Shown one piece after another: positions 59,930 to 64,000 of a DNA stretch of 64,000 nt. The notes below the pieces were generated by a model. It did no database searches, was not told the origin of the DNA, and saw nothing but the letters and a program-made list of their open reading frames with translations. Position 1 is the first letter of the stretch. Each line of letters starts with the position of its first letter. The stretch lies in NCBI RefSeq assembly GCF_900108955.1, contig NZ_FNYA01000001.1:672722-736721 (forward strand), given 5' to 3'. Made by a program: the position numbers and the translations under genes. Source of the stretch: Flavobacterium terrigena. GTDB lineage: Bacteria; Bacteroidota; Bacteroidia; Flavobacteriales; Flavobacteriaceae.

Positions 59930-61660
59930 ATGAAAGTTACTAAAATTATGACTTTAAAATTGTTATTAGCGTTGTCTGTAACAATAGGTTTTACCAGCTG
60001 TAGCAAGAAAGGAAGCACTAAAGGTGGTTCTAGCGCAACTGGATGGCAAATCAACGATAAAAAAGGTGGTTTCCAATATAACACGAAATTCAAAAAGCAA
60101 GAAACTCCTCCAGGAATGACTTCTATTGAAGGTGGTGCGTTTACAATGGGAAAAGTTGAAGACGACGTAATGCACGATTGGAACAATAGTCCAACTAAGC
60201 AACACGTTCAATCTTTCTTTATGGACGAAACTGAGGTTACTAATATGATGTATGCAGAATATTTATTCTGGGTAAAATCTGTTTATCCTCCAACAGAAGA
60301 TAATTACAAACACATTTACAACGGAACTATTCCGGATACTTTAGTATGGAGAAATCGTTTAGGTTATAACGAAACGATGACTAACAATTACTTAAGACAC
60401 CCTGCTTACGCTAACTACCCAGTAGTTGGAGTTAACTGGATTCAGGCAACTGAATTCTGTGAGTGGAGAACTAACCGTGTAAACGAAAATATTCTTGAAA
60501 AAGAAGGTTACCTTAAAAAAGGAAACAAAATTAGTGCAGACGTAACAGCTGAATCTAATTTCGATACAGAATCTTACATTAACTCACCATCAAAAACTTT
60601 TGCTGGTAATGAAGAAATTGTATTAAAAAAACCAATGGGACAAAAAAGCGGAAGAAGACCAGCTAAAGGAGCTACTGCTGCTGATGGTTCAACTTCAGAA
60701 GCTAAAAACGTTTATGCTCAAAGAAGTTCTGGTTTAATTTTACCAGAATACAGATTACCAACTGAAGCAGAGTGGGAATATGCTGCATTAGCTTTAGTAG
60801 GAAACAGAGAATACAACATTTACAAAGGTCAAAAGAAATATCCTTGGAAAGGTCAATATACTCGTTCAGGTAAAAGACAATACAGAGGAGACCAATTGGC
60901 TAACTTCAAACAAGGTAAAGGAGATTACGGTGGAATCGCAGGATGGTCTGATGATGGTGCTGATATTACAAACTACGTAAAAGCTTACCCTCCAAACGAT
61001 TTCGGTTTATACGATATGGGTGGAAATGTAGCTGAATGGGTACAAGACGTTTACAGACCTATTATTGATGATGAAGGAAATGACTTCAACTACTTTAGAG
61101 GTAACGTTTATACTAAAAATAAAATTGGTGAAGACGGAACTGTAGAAATGGTTACTGTTGACAACATTAAATATGACACTTTAAGTAACGGAAAAGTAAT
61201 GGCTAGAAACTTCCCAGGATCTATCGCTCAAGTTCCAGTTGATGATAACGAAACATATTTAAGACAAAACTTCTCTACTTCTGATAACAAAAATTACAGA
61301 GATGGTGATAGACAATCAACAAGATACTTTGACTTTGGTACTTCAGAAGAAGAAAAAGAATCAGCTAATGATCCAAACAAAAGAATGTACAAAGCTCCAT
61401 TACATAAAATCTCTGTAGATAGTGCTGGAAACCAAGTTAAACAATTTGACAAGGCTGACAACAGAACTACTTTAGTAGATGATAACGTAAGAGTTTATAA
61501 AGGTGGATCATGGAGAGATAGAGCTTACTGGTTAGATCCAGCTTCAAGAAGATATTTCCCACAAGATATGGCAACTGACTACATTGGATTTAGATGTGCA
61601 ATGTCTAAAGTTGGACCAAAATCTAACAAGAAAACTCCAAGAGGAAACGTAAAAGGATAA
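59930..61660 (+). CDS. gldJ: Gliding motility lipoprotein GldJ
   Basis: This 576-residue outer-membrane lipoprotein is essential for gliding and type IX secretion in F. johnsoniae. The signal ends TIGFTSCSKKGS with the lipobox Cys near residue 24. The body is a formylglycine-generating-enzyme (sulfatase-modifying) fold: MTSIEGGAFTMGKVEDDVMH, MDETEVTNMMYAEYLFW, YRLPTEAEWEYAALALVG, YDMGGNVAEWVQDVYRP and YIGFRCAMSK. The active-site Cys pair of true FGE (in the segment after GGS) is missing: it reads GSWRDRAYWLDPASRR. So the fold is kept but not the activity. The neighbours porU and porV support the call. Confidence 0.97.
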   Translation: MKVTKIMTLKLLLALSVTIGFTSCSKKGSTKGGSSATGWQINDKKGGFQYNTKFKKQETPPGMTSIEGGAFTMGKVEDDVMHDWNNSPTKQHVQSFFMDETEVTNMMYAEYLFWVKSVYPPTEDNYKHIYNGTIPDTLVWRNRLGYNETMTNNYLRHPAYANYPVVGVNWIQATEFCEWRTNRVNENILEKEGYLKKGNKISADVTAESNFDTESYINSPSKTFAGNEEIVLKKPMGQKSGRRPAKGATAADGSTSEAKNVYAQRSSGLILPEYRLPTEAEWEYAALALVGNREYNIYKGQKKYPWKGQYTRSGKRQYRGDQLANFKQGKGDYGGIAGWSDDGADITNYVKAYPPNDFGLYDMGGNVAEWVQDVYRPIIDDEGNDFNYFRGNVYTKNKIGEDGTVEMVTVDNIKYDTLSNGKVMARNFPGSIAQVPVDDNETYLRQNFSTSDNKNYRDGDRQSTRYFDFGTSEEEKESANDPNKRMYKAPLHKISVDSAGNQVKQFDKADNRTTLVDDNVRVYKGGSWRDRAYWLDPASRRYFPQDMATDYIGFRCAMSKVGPKSNKKTPRGNVKG

Positions 61661-61680
61661 TAATTCTTCAAAATATTTTA

Positions 61681-61710
61681 AAAAAGCCCTTTAATTTTAA
61701 AGGGCTTTTT
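61681..61710 (+). terminator. Rho-independent terminator of gldJ
   Basis: AAAAAGCCCTTTAA pairs with TTAAAGGGCTTTTT around a very short loop. The T-run ends about 10 bases before the murF ATG, so murF must have its own start site. Confidence 0.9.
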
Positions 61711-61724
61711 TTTATTTTAGCACT

Positions 61725-63008
61725 ATGGAAATAGCAACAATTTACAATTACTTTTTGCAAACCACTGGTATTGCAACTGACAATAGAAAAATAAACACAG
61801 ATAACTTATTTGTAGCGCTTAAAGGCGATAACTTTAACGGAAACAAATTTGCCTTAAGTGCTATTGAAAACGGTGCTAAATATGCTATTATAGATGAAGT
61901 AGAATACAAAACAGATGATAGATTCATTTTAGTAGAAGATTCCTTAACCGCTTTACAACAATTAGCAAGTTACCACAGAAATCAATTAAATATTACCATA
62001 ATTGGTTTAACTGGAAGTAACGGAAAAACTACAACTAAAGAATTAATCAACGCTGTTTTATCACAAAAATTCAATACAAAAGCTACTATTGGAAATTTGA
62101 ATAATCACATTGGAGTACCTTTGACTTTACTTTCTTTTGATTCAACTACAGAAATTGGTATTGTAGAAATGGGTGCCAATCATCAAAAAGAAATTGAAAT
62201 GCTTTGCGAAATTTGCCAACCCGATTTTGGTTACATTACCAACTTCGGAAAAGCGCATTTAGAAGGTTTCGGCGGAACTGAAGGCGTGATAAAAGGCAAA
62301 AGCGAATTGTACCAATATTTATCTGCAAATAACAAAACGGCTTTTGTAAATACAGATGACACCATTCAAAACGAAAAAACAACGAATATTAATCGAATCA
62401 CTTTCGGATTAAATAATCCTGAAAACTTCGTAAATATTACAAAGATAGAAACCAATCCAATGGTAAAAATTGAATTTGAAAACACTACAATTCAATCGCA
62501 CTTAATTGGTTTGTACAATGCCAATAATATTAATGCCGCCATCACAATTGGAAAGCATTTTGGAGTTTCAAATGAGAAAATTAAATTCGGATTAGAAAAT
62601 TACATTCCAAACAATAATCGTTCGCAATTATTGGAGAAGAATTCAAATAAGATAATTTTAGATGCTTACAATGCGAACCCAAGTAGCATGAATGCTGCTT
62701 TAACCAACTTCTTTCAGTTAGAAGAAAAAAACAAAGTAGCAATTTTGGGAGATATGTTCGAATTAGGAGTTGAAAGTTCATACGAACATAAAAAACTAAT
62801 TGAATTTTGTTTCAATCAAGAAAACATCATCTTTCATTTTATTGGTAAGGATTTTTTCGCACATAAAAACTCCAACTCAAATATGAATTTTCACGAAACA
62901 TTTGAAAATTTTAAATCCGTATTTTCTTCGAAAAAAACAGAAAATAGTTTCTTACTTATTAAAGGATCAAGAGGAATGAGTTTAGAAAGAACTTTAGAAA
63001 TTATATAA
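61725..63008 (+). CDS. murF: UDP-N-acetylmuramoyl-tripeptide--D-alanyl-D-alanine ligase
   Basis: This 427-residue Mur ligase adds D-Ala-D-Ala to the UDP-MurNAc tripeptide in the last cytoplasmic step of peptidoglycan precursor synthesis. The N-terminal domain has TDNRKINTDNLFVALKGDNF, typical of MurF/MurE. The ATP loop is IIGLTGSNGKTTTKELINAV. EMGANHQKEIEMLCEICQPD follows, and NNRSQLLEKNSNKIILDAYN and NPSSMNAALTNF are the MurF-specific blocks. Its position after gldJ is conserved in Flavobacterium. The sequence TATTTTAG lies 4 bases before the ATG and is a weak -7 element. Confidence 0.95.
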   Translation: MEIATIYNYFLQTTGIATDNRKINTDNLFVALKGDNFNGNKFALSAIENGAKYAIIDEVEYKTDDRFILVEDSLTALQQLASYHRNQLNITIIGLTGSNGKTTTKELINAVLSQKFNTKATIGNLNNHIGVPLTLLSFDSTTEIGIVEMGANHQKEIEMLCEICQPDFGYITNFGKAHLEGFGGTEGVIKGKSELYQYLSANNKTAFVNTDDTIQNEKTTNINRITFGLNNPENFVNITKIETNPMVKIEFENTTIQSHLIGLYNANNINAAITIGKHFGVSNEKIKFGLENYIPNNNRSQLLEKNSNKIILDAYNANPSSMNAALTNFFQLEEKNKVAILGDMFELGVESSYEHKKLIEFCFNQENIIFHFIGKDFFAHKNSNSNMNFHETFENFKSVFSSKKTENSFLLIKGSRGMSLERTLEII

Positions 63009-63011
63009 TAC

Positions 63012-63046
63012 AAAAAAAGCTTTTCAAATTGAAAAGCTTTTTTTTT
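63012..63046. terminator. Bidirectional terminator after murF and the secreted-protein gene
   Basis: AAAAAGCTTTTCAA pairs with TTGAAAAGCTTTTT, with A and T runs outside. It serves the two convergent genes. Confidence 0.9.
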
Positions 63047-63061
63047 GCGCATAGTAATTAA

Positions 63062-64000
63062 TTATTCTTTAATGAAACGCTTCACTCCTACTGCTGAATT
63101 ATTTGTAACCTGTACAAAATAAATTCCTGTTGTAAGTGAGCTAACATTAATCATATCATTTTCAATTGTTCCTTGAGCTAATTCTTGTCCCATTTGGTTG
63201 AAAATTTTATAGCTAGAATTATTCGTTAATCCTGAAAAATACATCACTCCATCTTTAACTGGATTAGGATATAATTTATATGATAATTCTTCAACCTCAT
63301 TTTTATTTGTATTCAAAGTAGCAGTTTCTTTTACCTCAACATCTACTTCTTCAGTTTCAGATTCAGTGCTTACATCACTTGTTTTAACTATACCTCCATT
63401 AACAATATTAATTGAATAATCTTCTACTTCACCTCTAGTAAACACTTCACAAGCTGAAGGATTAGCATTGTATTTCATTGACACTCTCATTCTTGTAGTC
63501 CCTGTTAATGCTGAAGTTGGAATTGTAAAACTACCACTAACAGTTGCTGCTTTTGATTTTGATTTACTATAAACCAATTCATTTGATTCAAAGCTACCAT
63601 TTTTGTTATAATCAATCCAAACATTGAAAGCCTCAGCATAAGATGAATTAACCCAACCAGCAGAAATACTAATAGATACTAATGAACCTAAATTAACACT
63701 AGTTGACATTGAAGTAAAATTACCATATCCACTATTATTTCCAGACAAATTATTAATAGTACCAATTTGAACTCTATTAATAAATTCATTAGCTGTATTT
63801 CCATTTGAAATACAATAAACAACAGCCGCTGATAAAGTAGTTACATTAACTGTATTACTTGCAGCAGAAGTATTTCCTGCCGCATCATAAGCAGTTACAT
63901 AAAATCCATAAGTTGTTGAAGCTGATAAACCAGAAACTACTAATGATGTAGCTGTAGTTGTTACTTTTAAAACTCCATTTTGATACACTTTGTATCCTAC
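63062..64000 (-). CDS. C-terminal part of a type IX-secreted protein (FnIII, GEVED, sorting domain)
   Basis: The gene enters from the right edge, and the visible 312 codons are open to the window end. In order they hold the end of a fibronectin type III domain (LVVSGLSASTTYGFYVTAYD then AAGNTSAASNTVNVTT) and a GEVED domain (EFINRVQIGTINNLSGNNSG to GEVEDYSINIVNG). An acidic Ser/Glu linker follows, then a type A sorting domain (YKLYPNPVKDGVMYFSGLTN to VKRFIKE). FnIII and GEVED domains are common in secreted enzymes such as peptidases and glycanases, whose catalytic part would lie outside the window. It would use the PorU/PorV system encoded nearby. Confidence 0.92.
   Translation of the reverse strand, partial: VGYKVYQNGVLKVTTTATSLVVSGLSASTTYGFYVTAYDAAGNTSAASNTVNVTTLSAAVVYCISNGNTANEFINRVQIGTINNLSGNNSGYGNFTSMSTSVNLGSLVSISISAGWVNSSYAEAFNVWIDYNKNGSFESNELVYSKSKSKAATVSGSFTIPTSALTGTTRMRVSMKYNANPSACEVFTRGEVEDYSINIVNGGIVKTSDVSTESETEEVDVEVKETATLNTNKNEVEELSYKLYPNPVKDGVMYFSGLTNNSSYKIFNQMGQELAQGTIENDMINVSSLTTGIYFVQVTNNSAVGVKRFIKE

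Noticed and set aside
59930..61660. GldJ gene as a sulfatase-activating enzyme
   Set aside because: The active-site cysteines are missing, a lipoprotein signal is present, and it adjoins porU and porV.
1..64000. Anti-phage defence island, prophage, toxin-antitoxin pair or insertion sequence
   Set aside because: I looked for nucleases, restriction-methylation genes, integrases, transposases and small toxin pairs and found none. The only mobile candidates are the four-helix-bundle cassettes.

Overview
The window is AT-rich, densely coded chromosomal DNA from a member of the Flavobacteriaceae, most likely Flavobacterium or a close relative. Three things point there: a porV-porU-gldJ block of the type IX secretion and gliding system, type A C-terminal sorting domains, and many promoters of the Bacteroidetes form TTG-N19-TAnnTTTG with no Shine-Dalgarno sequences. 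I saw no tRNA, rRNA, CRISPR array, transposase or phage gene.

Positions 1-9077 (all minus) form an ABC-transporter-type polysaccharide operon: wzm, a four-helix-bundle gene, wzt, then glycosyltransferases and acyltransferases. A good promoter lies at 9195-9224. Positions 9493-12175 (plus) hold two pirins, a small acetyltransferase and a DoxX protein, with short dispersed repeats between and after them. A CpsB/YwqE-type PHP phosphatase gene (12358-13092) faces the capsule cluster.

Positions 13204-40603 (all minus) are a large Wzx/Wzy-type capsule or exopolysaccharide cluster. Transcription runs from a Wza-Wzc pair at 40.6 kb through sugar-nucleotide genes (4-epimerase, two UDP-sugar dehydrogenases, and CapE/CapF/CapG-like enzymes predicted to make UDP-L-FucNAc). 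It continues through glycosyltransferases, an EpsG-like polymerase, an acyltransferase and a Wzx flippase to a bacillosamine-type module (PglC-PglD fusion, PglE, PglF). It ends at a second, different Wza-Wzc pair. The cluster should make a repeat unit started by a diacetamido sugar, polymerise it in the periplasm and export it under tyrosine-kinase control.

Positions 40713-53772 are mostly housekeeping: recR, a sodium/solute symporter, marC, an amidinohydrolase-arginase pair, mannose-1-phosphate guanylyltransferase, a SprT-like protein, a second four-helix-bundle gene, an SDR, an M28 peptidase and pyruvate dehydrogenase E2 and E1-alpha. Positions 53985-64000 hold cytidine deaminase, PorV, PorU, GldJ, MurF and the C-terminal part of a secreted type IX cargo protein.

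The least explained structure is a family of low-complexity tandem-word repeats that fills gaps between tightly packed same-strand genes. At two sites the repeats lie as imperfect inverted repeats around a four-helix-bundle gene (7741-8219, 49012-49414). At a third site the inverted repeats are empty (31362-31460). Related words also occur in frame inside two enzymes (34715-34737, 52052-52080). This looks like a small mobile cassette that inserts between operon genes.
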